21,501 bases of DNA from Pyrodictiaceae archaeon (GTDB lineage: Archaea > Thermoproteota > Thermoprotei_A > Sulfolobales > Pyrodictiaceae): NCBI GenBank assembly GCA_027033675.1, contig JALVKZ010000279.1, forward strand, positions 1-21,501. The letters are read 5' to 3'. The notes below the pieces were generated by a model that was not told the origin of the DNA, did not search any database, and saw only the letters and a list, made by a program, of their open reading frames with translations. Below are positions 8,057 through 15,612 of the stretch, piece by piece. Positions within the stretch are counted from its first letter, which is position 1; the number at the start of each line of letters is the position of its first letter. Position numbers and translations under genes: made by a program.

Positions 8057-8255
8057 CTTTTGTGCTAACTTCCACCACCCCTACAATGCTATTCTCGAGT
8101 TCGCTGGGCTTTTCAAGCGCCTCTGGAACTTCCTCCAAGTAAAGCTCCAAAGCCTCCTCTATGGTTTTACCTTGACTAGTAACACCAGTAACTATCTCCC
8201 GTGCCACATAAATGTCCTCCTCTCGCCAGATAAGCGCCCGAACCCTAAGTTGCAT
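8034..8255 (-). CDS. hicB: HicB-family antitoxin, partner gene decayed
   Basis: Antitoxin-fold protein of 73 residues: an N-terminal hairpin (LRVRALIWREEDIYVAREI), the GKTIEEALELYLEEV helix typical of HicB, and a short C-terminal strand (GVVEVSTKAPKVIG). HicB binds and blocks the HicA ribonuclease. It reads intact, with an ATG start and AGGTG eight bases upstream, while the downstream overlapping hicA is broken. It resembles the orphan HicB at 2014-2247 in length and helix motif, but the two are clearly divergent. It may persist as an antitoxin against HicA toxins encoded elsewhere, or simply be decaying later than the toxin. Confidence 0.85.
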   Translation of the reverse strand: MQLRVRALIWREEDIYVAREIVTGVTSQGKTIEEALELYLEEVPEALEKPSELENSIVGVVEVSTKAPKVIGT

Positions 8256-8499
8256 AGAGCCAACACCTATTTCTAGGAATCAGGGATTAGGCATACTCTA
8301 AAAATTGCTCCTTGTCCGGTGTAGCGCAAGAGGGTAGTTATTCTATCCATAGTTTAGCTAATACATTATTTTCGTCATTATCAGTATTGTATTGTTGTGG
8401 CTGTGCAGTTTTGCTATAAGCTTATTTCTCTCCCGGCGTATGCGGGGAGCTGCAAGAAAGGGGTGTGGCGGCGAGCGAGGAGGCGAGGTACCGGGGACT

Positions 8500-9123
8500 G
8501 TGGAGGCTGGGCTTATTCATTGGGCTAAGCTCTATGCTTCTTACTACATAACGTTATTGTTCATTATGAACCCGTTTGGTGCTGCTCCGATATTCGCTGA
8601 TATAGCTGAGAAGCTGAGCCCGAGGGAGAGGAATCAGCTTATAAACTATGTCTCATTGGTCGTTCTCGGCCTCTTGTACGTAATGGCTCTTACTGGCGAG
8701 TTCCTCCTAGAGGTCTATCACGTAACTATTATGCAGTTCCGCTTAGCTGGGGGTATAATATTATTAGCTATTGCTCTCTACCGTCTAACTGGTAGGCCTA
8801 TAACACAGACGCCCGATCCAAGGGACGCCGCCATCGTCCCGCTCTCGATGCCCATTCTCGTTGGCCCTGCGACGATAACGTATCTGATACTATTCAGTAC
8901 CCAGGGGCATATACTCGTCCTACTAGCTGTTATACCAGCTGTCACCTTCACTGTGTGGGCCGTGCTCATGGGCGCTGACATTATACTTAGAAGAGTGGGG
9001 CGCAACGTAATGGTGATACTGACTCGTATCTCAGCCCTCTTCGTAGGAGCAGTAGGCGCAGCAATGATAGACGCCGTGGTGAGGGACTGGATAAAGTACT
9101 CATGCACATGCCGCACTAGCTAA
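8500..9123 (+). CDS. MarC-family integral membrane protein
   Basis: Polytopic membrane protein of the MarC/NAAT family, whose biochemical role is not settled in general (some archaeal members have been reported as neutral amino acid transporters). Family signatures: NPFGAAPIFADIAEKLSP near the N-terminus, FRLAGGIILLAIALYRL in the middle, and AAIVPLSMPILVGPATITYL. About six membrane segments are predicted. Starting at GTG 8500 gives 207 residues, the normal family length, with CGAGGT ten bases upstream. The frame is open back to 8392, but that extension is Arg/Gly-rich and unlike the family, and a TATA-like GCTATAAGCTT at 8413-8423 lies inside it, arguing for the later start. Confidence 0.85.
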   Translation: MEAGLIHWAKLYASYYITLLFIMNPFGAAPIFADIAEKLSPRERNQLINYVSLVVLGLLYVMALTGEFLLEVYHVTIMQFRLAGGIILLAIALYRLTGRPITQTPDPRDAAIVPLSMPILVGPATITYLILFSTQGHILVLLAVIPAVTFTVWAVLMGADIILRRVGRNVMVILTRISALFVGAVGAAMIDAVVRDWIKYSCTCRTS

Positions 9124-9147
9124 TAGAAATCAAGCCGAGAAAAATGG

Positions 9148-9933
9148 CTAGAACACGGAGCGTAGTAGGCCTCCATCTATCGGTATCGAGGCCCCATTTA
9201 TGTAGCTTGCATAGGGGCTTATGAGGAATGCTACTAGGTAGCCGACTTCCCGTGGCGAGCCTATCCTCCTTAGTGGGACGTTAGCAGCCATTTCCTCGAT
9301 TACCTTTTCCACGGACTTACCTGTCTCGGCTGCGCGTTTCTCTGCTACCTGTCTGACGCGGTCAGTCATTATGTAGCCTGGTAATATCGCGTTCACCCTT
9401 ATTCCTCGGGGGCCTAGTTCTCGCGCAAGGGTTTTTACGAGGCCGTGAATGCTTATCCTCATCACGTTCGACAACGCTATGTCCTCGAGCGGCTCCCTCA
9501 CAGCTATGCTTGTTGAGAACACCATGGAGGGGTTACTGCTCTTCTCTAGCCACGGGAGAGCATAATATGCTGCCCATACGGGGCTTAGGGCTAGTAGGCG
9601 TGCTGCGTACTCCCAGTCATCGAGGCCTAGGTCGCGGAACTTCCCGGGCCTGGGGGGCCCTGGGACATAGACTAGTGCATCAAGCCCGCCGAGTAGCTCG
9701 GCTGCCTTGTTGACTAGGTGCTCTACCTCCTCTCTTCTAGTCAGGTCTGCCTGGACTGCGTAGACCTCTCCTAGCTGCTTGAGCTCCGTTAGGGTCTTCT
9801 CCAACCTGGCTCTATCACGCCCGTTTATTACTACGCGTGCGCTTTCTTCGAGGAGAACCTCTGCTACTCCACGGCCTATGCCGCGGCTCGAGGCCGTTAC
9901 GAGGACTCTTAGACCCTTGATATTGAAGGCCAT
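9148..9933 (-). CDS. Atypical short-chain dehydrogenase/reductase family protein
   Basis: Rossmann-fold protein of the SDR superfamily, 261 residues from ATG 9933, which has GAGGTG ten bases upstream; the frame extends to 10005 but that part does not look like SDR. The cofactor loop TASSRGIGRG (13-22) and the C-terminal PGYIMTDRVR and INGASIPIDGG motifs are clear. The catalytic Tyr-x-x-x-Lys is replaced by Ser-Asn-Val-Met-Arg (155-159), and the NNAG motif by VYVPGP (88-93). Such LSNxxR-type members are known among FabG-like SDRs, so it is a variant subgroup rather than a broken gene. Whether it reduces a substrate, and which, is unknown. It lies 114 bases after the EamA gene on the same strand. 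Confidence 0.85.
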   Translation of the reverse strand: MAFNIKGLRVLVTASSRGIGRGVAEVLLEESARVVINGRDRARLEKTLTELKQLGEVYAVQADLTRREEVEHLVNKAAELLGGLDALVYVPGPPRPGKFRDLGLDDWEYAARLLALSPVWAAYYALPWLEKSSNPSMVFSTSIAVREPLEDIALSNVMRISIHGLVKTLARELGPRGIRVNAILPGYIMTDRVRQVAEKRAAETGKSVEKVIEEMAANVPLRRIGSPREVGYLVAFLISPYASYINGASIPIDGGLLRSVF

Positions 9934-10047
9934 GGTAGATATGCACCTCTCGTCGGGTCGAGGAATAGAACCTGTATATGTCAGAGCTGTTAGAGGGCTA
10001 GCCACTAGGCCTAGGAAGATGGTTAAGGGAATAGGGTTTGAAAAATG

Positions 10048-10515
10048 TTAGCCTAGCGGCTTCAGGCTGAACACTATTATTGCTGCTGTGTATAGCGCCA
10101 TGCCTACTAGGTCGCTTGTGGATAGCTTTTCTCCTAGGATTAGCCAGGCTAGGCTCGCTACTAGGAGCGCGTTTGAGAGCGCTATGGCTGTTGCTGGCCC
10201 GGCTTTGCCGAGGGCTACTGCTACTTTGAGGAAGTACATGCCTATGGCTAGGAAGACTCCTGCTAGGGCCATTACTAGGTAGAGGTGTGGGTTAACCCCG
10301 CTTATGCGGGGGTTAAGCGCGCTATCATACCTCCCTTGAGCCATCATTGCGAGGAGCACTATGATCCCGGTGAGCCCTGCTCCTAGGAGTAGTATTGCTG
10401 TGCCCTCCATCGAGGGCATTCCCTTAACCGAGGCGTATTTAAGGAGGAAGTTCGTCAACCCAAACATGATGAACGTGCCGAGTGCGTAGAGTACCCATGC
10501 ACTACTCTGCGCCAC
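10048..10515 (-). CDS. Half-size EamA/DMT-family transporter
   Basis: Membrane protein of 155 residues with one EamA unit: about five membrane segments and the family ending WLILGEKLSTSDLVGMALYT. Most DMT exporters have two such units; single-unit members are thought to act as dimers. The start is GTG (10513-10515) with GGGTGG about six bases upstream. The gene is divergent from the membrane protein at 10646 and is followed on the same strand by the SDR gene. The substrate cannot be predicted. Confidence 0.82.
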   Translation of the reverse strand: MAQSSAWVLYALGTFIMFGLTNFLLKYASVKGMPSMEGTAILLLGAGLTGIIVLLAMMAQGRYDSALNPRISGVNPHLYLVMALAGVFLAIGMYFLKVAVALGKAGPATAIALSNALLVASLAWLILGEKLSTSDLVGMALYTAAIIVFSLKPLG

Positions 10516-10615
10516 TGCCCAGCCACCCTCTATTCTTCCCTAGAAGAGCAACGCTCTTGGGAGAAGACTATAATAGCTAAGCGTCGGTGCAAACAAGTCG
10601 TGGCTGGGCAAGAGG

Positions 10616-10621
10616 CTTATA
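10616..10621 (+). promoter_or_regulatory. TATA-like box giving a leaderless TTG start
   Basis: CTTATA is centred about 27 bases before TTG 10646, so the predicted transcription start coincides with the start codon. This supports the TTG choice for a leaderless mRNA. Confidence 0.4.
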
Positions 10622-10645
10622 GGGGGACGGTGGGGCTGCTCCTAG

Positions 10646-10975
10646 TTGCCGAGGAACGAGATCAGCTTATTGAACATCTATACCATAATGGCTCTGGGCT
10701 TCTTCGGGCTCACAGCGATGGCTTACATAGAGCACAACGTTGACCTCGCCGCCTTCTACCTCCTAATGGGCGGCGCACTTCTCCTAGGCAAGGTGGCTGT
10801 GCTCTTCCCGAGGAACAAGTTGGCCAGGATACTAGCTGACATAGGCATAATCCTGCTCGCGTACAATGTTATCGCAAGGTACCCCCTAGGAAAGCTCAAC
10901 GCCTACACGCTTATCTCGTGGACTATCCTCGCCGCGGCCCTCATAGAGGCTATCTATGTTCTCAAGAAGTACTAA
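10646..10975 (+). CDS. Four-helix membrane protein of unknown function
   Basis: A 109-residue protein I do not recognise. Four hydrophobic segments can be seen at about residues 11-29, 33-53, 62-80 and 88-106, with short charged loops (PRNKL, RYPLGKLN) and a KKY end. This pattern fits a small integral membrane protein with both ends on one side. It starts at TTG, which a TATA-like box 27 bases upstream suggests is the first base of the message. Its neighbours, a divergent EamA transporter and a convergent radical SAM gene ending 14 bases beyond its stop, give no functional hint. Confidence 0.6.
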   Translation: MPRNEISLLNIYTIMALGFFGLTAMAYIEHNVDLAAFYLLMGGALLLGKVAVLFPRNKLARILADIGIILLAYNVIARYPLGKLNAYTLISWTILAAALIEAIYVLKKY

Positions 10976-10989
10976 TGTAGCATCCAGTA

Positions 10990-12144
10990 TTAGTAATAGT
11001 CCCCTAGAAGCCAGACATTACCTATGAAGACCTCTTTTACACCGGCCTCCTTAGCGGCGCGATAGGCTTCTAGTGCATGTCGCTTACTCGTTGGTGGTAG
11101 ATCCCTCATCCGGAAATCGGGGTGGAAAGCGAGAAGAACCATGGGTATGTTGACCCGGTACTTATCCATGAGGCTTGCAACGTGGGACGCGATGCCTCTT
11201 ACCTCCTCCGCGTCAACGTAGCCTGGTACGAGTAGCGTGCTAATCACCAATAGAGGTGGCTCTGGGCGCTCCCGTGCTATGCGAGCTAGCTGCTCTGTAT
11301 TCTCTTTTAGTCTATTGAGCGCCTTCTCTCCGTTCGCCCCGGTTAGCGCCTCATATATCGAGGGGGTCCACGCTTTCCAATCTATCTTCACTATGCCGCC
11401 GCTCACTAGGCTTAGCCGGGCCGCCTCCCGCATTAAGGGCGAAGACGCTAAGCCATCGGTTTCCCAGCATATCCTCTTGGGCCACTGCTTCCTCTTCTCA
11501 GCCTCAACAATTATCTTCCTAGAAGCCTGAATTAGGAGAGGCATGTGCGGCGTAGGGTCTCCACCGAAATAGCATATACACGTGACCCGTGGATTGAGAG
11601 CCTCCTCTACTAACTCGTCTATGCTCTTTATGTAGCGAGCCCAGGTTCCCGTAGCTAGCGCTAGCTTGTGCTCAGGGTTTTGGCAGAAGTGACAATCAAG
11701 GGGGCATCCGAGGAGAAAGACTGCTAGGTTATAATACCCCTTCTCAACGCCTTCCGTGAAGGTATACCTTGGGTAACCTCTCGAGGTGTTGGCTGGACAA
11801 ACATAGCCTGCAGTGCAGTTAGTTGGGTGTGGGTCTAGATAGGTATAGGCTAGGAGCCTTCCATGACCCTGTAGGGGCTCCAGCTTGCCGCCACGATTGA
11901 CCCATATACCACAGTATCCCCTGCCCCCTGGTGGGATGCGACACTCGTTGACGCATATCTTGCAGGGAGCACCACTAGTTCCTCGGGGCGGGCTCGGCGG
12001 CAACCCGAGCTTCTCTCTGTAAATGCTGCGTTTCCTCCGGGCCACTGCTAGTGCCTCAGCAGGTCTCCTCCGCAAACAATCAGCACAGACACCTATAGCT
12101 TCAGCCACCAGGCCTTCCCGGCCACATAGAGCGCATCGAGCCAT
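10990..12144 (-). CDS. Radical SAM protein, PflA-like, cysteine-rich N-terminus
   Basis: Radical S-adenosylmethionine enzyme of 384 residues from ATG 12144 (GTG 12153 would add three). The cluster motif is GCPLDCHFCQN, with Cys147, Cys151 and Cys154 in the CxxxCxxC spacing, followed by YFGGDPTPH in place of the SAM-binding GGEP. The N-terminus holds a zinc-knuckle-like pair (CALC at 4-7, CADC at 20-23) and further cysteines (61, 64, 68, 78, 110, 116). The segment CKICVNECRIPPGGRGYCGI resembles AmrS/PflA-related radical SAM proteins. The substrate is unknown; relatives activate glycyl-radical enzymes or modify small molecules or proteins. No obvious partner lies next to it. Confidence 0.85.
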   Translation of the reverse strand: MARCALCGREGLVAEAIGVCADCLRRRPAEALAVARRKRSIYREKLGLPPSPPRGTSGAPCKICVNECRIPPGGRGYCGIWVNRGGKLEPLQGHGRLLAYTYLDPHPTNCTAGYVCPANTSRGYPRYTFTEGVEKGYYNLAVFLLGCPLDCHFCQNPEHKLALATGTWARYIKSIDELVEEALNPRVTCICYFGGDPTPHMPLLIQASRKIIVEAEKRKQWPKRICWETDGLASSPLMREAARLSLVSGGIVKIDWKAWTPSIYEALTGANGEKALNRLKENTEQLARIARERPEPPLLVISTLLVPGYVDAEEVRGIASHVASLMDKYRVNIPMVLLAFHPDFRMRDLPPTSKRHALEAYRAAKEAGVKEVFIGNVWLLGDYY

Positions 12145-12190
12145 AACACGCACACCCTAGTCCATAGCGTAGGATTTTAGGGAAAAACCG

Positions 12191-12198
12191 CCTATATC
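12191..12198 (+). promoter_or_regulatory. TATA-like box of the HEPN/MNT operon
   Basis: CCTATATC is centred about 26 bases before ATG 12221, so the message is predicted to be leaderless. No ribosome-binding site precedes the ATG, which agrees. Confidence 0.45.
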
Positions 12199-12220
12199 CT
12201 AGCACACGGGCCTCTACGGG

Positions 12221-12634
12221 ATGAGCTACGAATATGTACAAACCCTTCTTAGGAGAGCTGAGGCCTTCCTCGAAGCCTCCCAGAATAGCTACGAGAAAGG
12301 ATACTGGGACGTAGCATGCGTAGAAGCAGAGATCGCTGCCCAGCTCGCCCTCAAAGCGCTAATAGCTAAAATAGGACTAACACCGCCAAGAATTCACAGT
12401 ATTAGGAGATTAATGGCATTTTTATCGAAGACATGCCAGCTTCTCGGTGAACAATTAACTGGTTACGTTAGGTCTAATCGCGAGAAGCTAGTCGTGCTTG
12501 AAAGATGTCGAGAGGCAGGCCAATACGGCTCACAGCCCGTTGATGAGGAGGAAGCTCAAATAGCTCTCGGAGCAGCCAAGGAGGTGATTAAGCTTGTTAA
12601 GAGTCTATGGGAACTGGGTTGCGAGACAGCTTAA
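12221..12634 (+). CDS. HEPN-domain protein of a HEPN/MNT pair
   Basis: Helical HEPN-domain protein (137 residues), typically the toxin (RNase) or ribonuclease-like partner in HEPN/MNT toxin-antitoxin systems. Typical features are LLRRAEAFLEASQNSYEKGY with the helix CVEAEIAAQLALKAL (33-47) and the PPRIHSIRRL segment (55-64) in the place of the family's HS.L motif. I do not find the catalytic RX4-6H motif of active HEPN RNases, nor the RX4HXY of HepT; the region where it might lie reads ERCREAGQYGS. The gene overlaps the nucleotidyltransferase gene by 41 bases. Sampled GC is about 40-45%, clearly below the neighbours, suggesting transfer as a unit. Confidence 0.85.
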   Translation: MSYEYVQTLLRRAEAFLEASQNSYEKGYWDVACVEAEIAAQLALKALIAKIGLTPPRIHSIRRLMAFLSKTCQLLGEQLTGYVRSNREKLVVLERCREAGQYGSQPVDEEEAQIALGAAKEVIKLVKSLWELGCETA

Positions 12635-12944
12635 GTTGCTTCAAGACTGGCAACATATAGCTAACCTTGTCACACGTATTGCCAAGAAGATAGACCCGGG
12701 ATGTGAGGTCTATGTGTTTGGTAGTGTGGTAGAAGGCAAGTATACAGGTGCCAGTGATATAGATGTGCTAGTTCTTACCAGTATTGAGCCTAAGAGGATG
12801 TATAGAGAATTATCACTTCAGCTATGGAGAGAGCTGGGCGACGACTCAGCGATAATTGACTTGCATGTGGCGAGGCTAATTGATAGGGATAAGCCTCCGT
12901 ATAAATGGTGGCTTAGGAGGGCTAAGAGAATAGGATCAATTTAG
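12594..12944 (+). CDS. MNT minimal nucleotidyltransferase of a HEPN/MNT pair
   Basis: Minimal nucleotidyltransferase, 116 residues, usually the antitoxin of a HEPN/MNT pair; in MntA/HepT it AMPylates the HEPN partner. The active site is complete: VFGSVVEGKYTGASDIDVLV has Gly43-Ser44 and the Asp55-x-Asp57 metal pair, and a third acid, Asp89, follows in IIDLHV. The TTG start at 12594 lies inside the HEPN gene; TTG 12636, directly after the HEPN stop, would remove 14 residues and is possible. The stop overlaps that of the convergent glycosyltransferase. Low GC is shared with the HEPN gene. Confidence 0.87.
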   Translation: MLRVYGNWVARQLKLLQDWQHIANLVTRIAKKIDPGCEVYVFGSVVEGKYTGASDIDVLVLTSIEPKRMYRELSLQLWRELGDDSAIIDLHVARLIDRDKPPYKWWLRRAKRIGSI

Positions 12945-14131
12945 TATTGTTGTACTGGTTGGACTCGTCTGTTCTTCCATAGTACTTGGCCGCGTAGTGT
13001 TCTTGTGAGCCCTATTGGGTAGACTAGCTGGCCGTAGAGTAGGCCTGGTAGTGCATATAGCGGCGAGTACCCCTCTATCATGGCTCCTGTTGCGTATGCT
13101 ATGGTCTGTGCGGCTAGTGGTGCTAGGAGTAGTGGTTGTAGCAGGCTTGGCGCCAAAGGGGCTAGTAGGGCTAGTGCTAGGGGCCCGTAGCTCGTCAGCA
13201 TCGTTGCTGTAGCCGCTACCATCTTACCCATCTTAGACCGGTGCTCTAGCGGGTCTACGAAGAGCCTGGCTATGAGCCATGCGTACTCGGCCGCGGTGTC
13301 ATAGGTCCAGACACCTATGATATCCCTGGCATCCGGTAAGAGTAGTCGTAGCCCTCTCCTCTTGGCCTCTTTTGCGAAGTCGCGATCCTCCACGTAGCTA
13401 GAGGCTACTAACCTGTGGCCGCCGAGGCGCTGATAGGTTCCTTGCCTAATGGCCCAACAGCACCCATACATCCATGCAAGGTCGTCGCTCTTGCTCATTA
13501 CTCTGTGGAGCCCATAGAAGCCGTAAGCTGTCGCAGTGACAGCAGCCTCTATCGAGGCGCATCTACGTGTCCTGCAGAGGAACCGCGGCACAAGCCCGAT
13601 TACCTCTTTATCCTTCGTGCCTGCTGCTAGGCAACGCAGCTTCTCGGGCTCCAGGGGCTCCGTGTCAGCGTCTAGGAAGAGGAGGACATCGCCACTGGCC
13701 CGCGACGAGCCCACAAGGAGCGCGTAGGGCTTCGGAGCCCAGCCGGGGGGCACGTTCTCTAACCTAGTCACGACTAGGCTCTCATGCCTCCTTGATAACT
13801 CCGCTAGTAGCCTGGGTGTCTCATCGCTACTAGCATCATCAACCACTATTACCTCCTTGAAGCCGGCTACGAGGAGACGTGGTAGGAGCCTCTCCAAGTT
13901 ATGGGCCTCGTTTCGGGCAGCAATCACTACCGAGACACTTGCGCTACAACCCCGTCCCTTCATGGCTTGGCGCGCCTTGCTTGCTGCACGCATACTCTTA
14001 TGAATACATGCTATAGCATAGAGCCATAGAGCTAAGAGCCCTATAGCCAAGATAGCCGCTACAAGCCAGGCCACGAAACCGGGTAGCAACAATGCTGCCC
14101 AGCCCTCTCTGACTAGTAAAGTACCTTGCAC
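12941..14131 (-). CDS. Membrane-bound family 2 glycosyltransferase
   Basis: GT-A glycosyltransferase anchored in the membrane, 396 residues. An N-terminal membrane segment (about 15-40) precedes the catalytic domain: VSVVIAARNEAHNLERLL, VIVVDDASSDET (94-105), the metal-binding LDADTEP (153-159) and, further on, SYVEDRDFAKEAKRRG with the likely catalytic acid. Several hydrophobic segments follow near the C-terminus. The VPPGWAPKPYAL segment resembles the GW.GK motif of GT2 enzymes that glycosylate lipids or carotenoids (CrtQ-like). It probably transfers a nucleotide sugar to a membrane lipid or lipid carrier. The start is GTG. The acceptor is not predictable. Confidence 0.85.
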   Translation of the reverse strand: MQGTLLVREGWAALLLPGFVAWLVAAILAIGLLALWLYAIACIHKSMRAASKARQAMKGRGCSASVSVVIAARNEAHNLERLLPRLLVAGFKEVIVVDDASSDETPRLLAELSRRHESLVVTRLENVPPGWAPKPYALLVGSSRASGDVLLFLDADTEPLEPEKLRCLAAGTKDKEVIGLVPRFLCRTRRCASIEAAVTATAYGFYGLHRVMSKSDDLAWMYGCCWAIRQGTYQRLGGHRLVASSYVEDRDFAKEAKRRGLRLLLPDARDIIGVWTYDTAAEYAWLIARLFVDPLEHRSKMGKMVAATATMLTSYGPLALALLAPLAPSLLQPLLLAPLAAQTIAYATGAMIEGYSPLYALPGLLYGQLVYPIGLTRTLRGQVLWKNRRVQPVQQY

Positions 14132-14241
14132 AAACCTATGGGGCTCTGCTGCCCCGTGGCTCTCGCATCCTCTAGGGGTCTTAGCTTGATAGTTTTTAAC
14201 CCCCGTTATAGATTCTTGTTCGGATACCAGGGGACATTAGC

Positions 14242-14649
14242 ATGAGCCTATTAGCTGCTCCGCGTAAACGAGAGGAGATAAGAGCCATAGAGAAGCTCGT
14301 CGAGCTAGCAATTAAGAGGTATAATCGGTACCGAGGAGCCGAGAGCCAAGCCAAACTGCTCAAGATAATGGGAGATACCGTGGTCATAGCGTTCGAGGGT
14401 AGCTTCTGCGAAACTTGTGGCATAAATGACTGGGTTGATGACTTCCGCTACGTAATGGAGGACCTGGGCGGAGAAGCCGAGCTAGTAACCGTGATAGAGC
14501 CCGAGAAGCCGGAGGAGTTCTTCGAGTACCGAATAGGGGTTTTCCGCGTAAAGAGAGTGCCTAGCATTGAGGACCTAGAGCGCATCGAGAGAGAAGAGGC
14601 TGAGCTAGAGGAGTGGCTTAGCGCAGGAGAGGCAGCAGCGGAGGCCTAG
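14242..14649 (+). CDS. Small conserved-looking protein with a CxxC motif, function unknown
   Basis: A 135-residue acidic protein that I cannot assign. An N-terminal helix (REEIRAIEKLVELAIKRYNR) is followed by a strand-rich core with IMGDTVVIAFEGSFCETCG, holding the only two cysteines (56 and 59), then DWVDDFRYVMEDLGGEAELV and an acidic helical tail. The core faintly resembles the NifU C-terminal fold, where GDVV...GxCxxC precedes a helix, but the match is too weak to name it. A TATA-like stretch at 14192-14200 in the divergent gap supports expression. Its stop shares CTAG with the convergent reductase gene. Confidence 0.72.
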   Translation: MSLLAAPRKREEIRAIEKLVELAIKRYNRYRGAESQAKLLKIMGDTVVIAFEGSFCETCGINDWVDDFRYVMEDLGGEAELVTVIEPEKPEEFFEYRIGVFRVKRVPSIEDLERIEREEAELEEWLSAGEAAAEA

Positions 14650-15470
14650 ATGCTTTCTAGCTTCTCAATATCCTCTGACGCGAGTCTCCACCCAAGCGCT
14701 CCAAGGATTTCTCTTAGGTGTTGCTTCTGCTCAGTCTTCGGTATCGCTACTACCTGTGGCCTCGATATTAGGAAGTTGAGTGCTACCTGTATCGGGGTCT
14801 TCCCATACTTCTCGGCTATCTCTTTCACAACCTTGTTGCGCGCAACCGCGCCTCTCTCGAGCGGCGTATAGGCCTGGATGGTTACCCCTAGGTTCTCCCT
14901 GAGTATTAGCTCGAGTATCTCCTCCGCCTCTGTTCGGGTGAGAACACTGTAGTGGACCTGGTCTACAACGATCTCGGTCATAGTTGTAGCGTGTACTGCT
15001 TCCTCTAGCTCCCTTGCGTTAAAGTTGCTTACGCCAATGTATCTTGCATAGCCTTTGCCATAGACTATTTTCTCAAAGCGCCTAACCTGCTCAGCTATCG
15101 GTATCCCTGGGGCAGGCCAGTGTATGAGGAATAAATCGACCTCGCGTACACCTAGTCGCTCTAGACTAGCCCGGGCAGCTGCCTCTATTCGTTCCTCGCT
15201 CCAGAGCCTACTAGGAAGCATCTTAGTAGTAACAAAGACGCGGTCCCTGCCAACACGTTTAATAACTTCGCCTACTATTCTCTCCGATGCCCCGTCGCCA
15301 TACATCTCAGCGGTGTCTATCAAGTTGATTATCCCGGTCTCGATGGCCTCGGCCAGGGTCTCCACTGCTCTCTGGGGGCTACGAATAGCCCAAGTGCCAA
15401 GACCTATTGCGGAGACCCTATCGCTTCCAATAGTCTTCCAGTCACTAGCATCAATAGGGAACCTGGGCAT
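14646..15470 (-). CDS. Aldo/keto reductase
   Basis: NAD(P)H-dependent oxidoreductase of the AKR superfamily, 274 residues, complete. The catalytic tetrad is present: Asp52 and Tyr57 in NLIDTAEMYGDG, Lys83 in TTKML and His117 in LIHWPAP. The (beta/alpha)8 barrel continues with IGVSNFNARELEE, QAYTPLERG and the cofactor-binding IPKTEQKQHLREI near the C-terminus, typical of NADPH-preferring members. It starts with ATG at 15468-15470, preceded by GTGGAG five bases upstream. The substrate is probably an aldehyde or keto sugar/acid, not specified by sequence or neighbours. Confidence 0.92.
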   Translation of the reverse strand: MPRFPIDASDWKTIGSDRVSAIGLGTWAIRSPQRAVETLAEAIETGIINLIDTAEMYGDGASERIVGEVIKRVGRDRVFVTTKMLPSRLWSEERIEAAARASLERLGVREVDLFLIHWPAPGIPIAEQVRRFEKIVYGKGYARYIGVSNFNARELEEAVHATTMTEIVVDQVHYSVLTRTEAEEILELILRENLGVTIQAYTPLERGAVARNKVVKEIAEKYGKTPIQVALNFLISRPQVVAIPKTEQKQHLREILGALGWRLASEDIEKLESI

Positions 15471-15612
15471 AGTCTCTCCACCACACCTGCCAAGTAACCC
15501 TATAACACTGGTGTTAAAGCGGGGTCACGGGGCTAGAAAAGCCTAGCCCAGGAAGAGAACGAGTCCCCTCCACGAACCATTGAACAAAGAAACTAGAATG
15601 AATAGTCGCGCC

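Noticed and set aside
8392..8499. N-terminal extension of the MarC-family protein
   Set aside because: The residues are Arg/Gly-rich and unlike the family, a TATA-like box lies within, and GTG 8500 gives the normal length.
9934..10005. N-terminal extension of the SDR protein
   Set aside because: ATG 9933 has a GAGGTG site ten bases upstream and begins just before the Rossmann motif; the extra 24 residues do not look like SDR sequence.
13015..13767. Several plus-strand open frames inside the glycosyltransferase gene
   Set aside because: These are shadows of the minus-strand gene, whose motifs are unambiguous.
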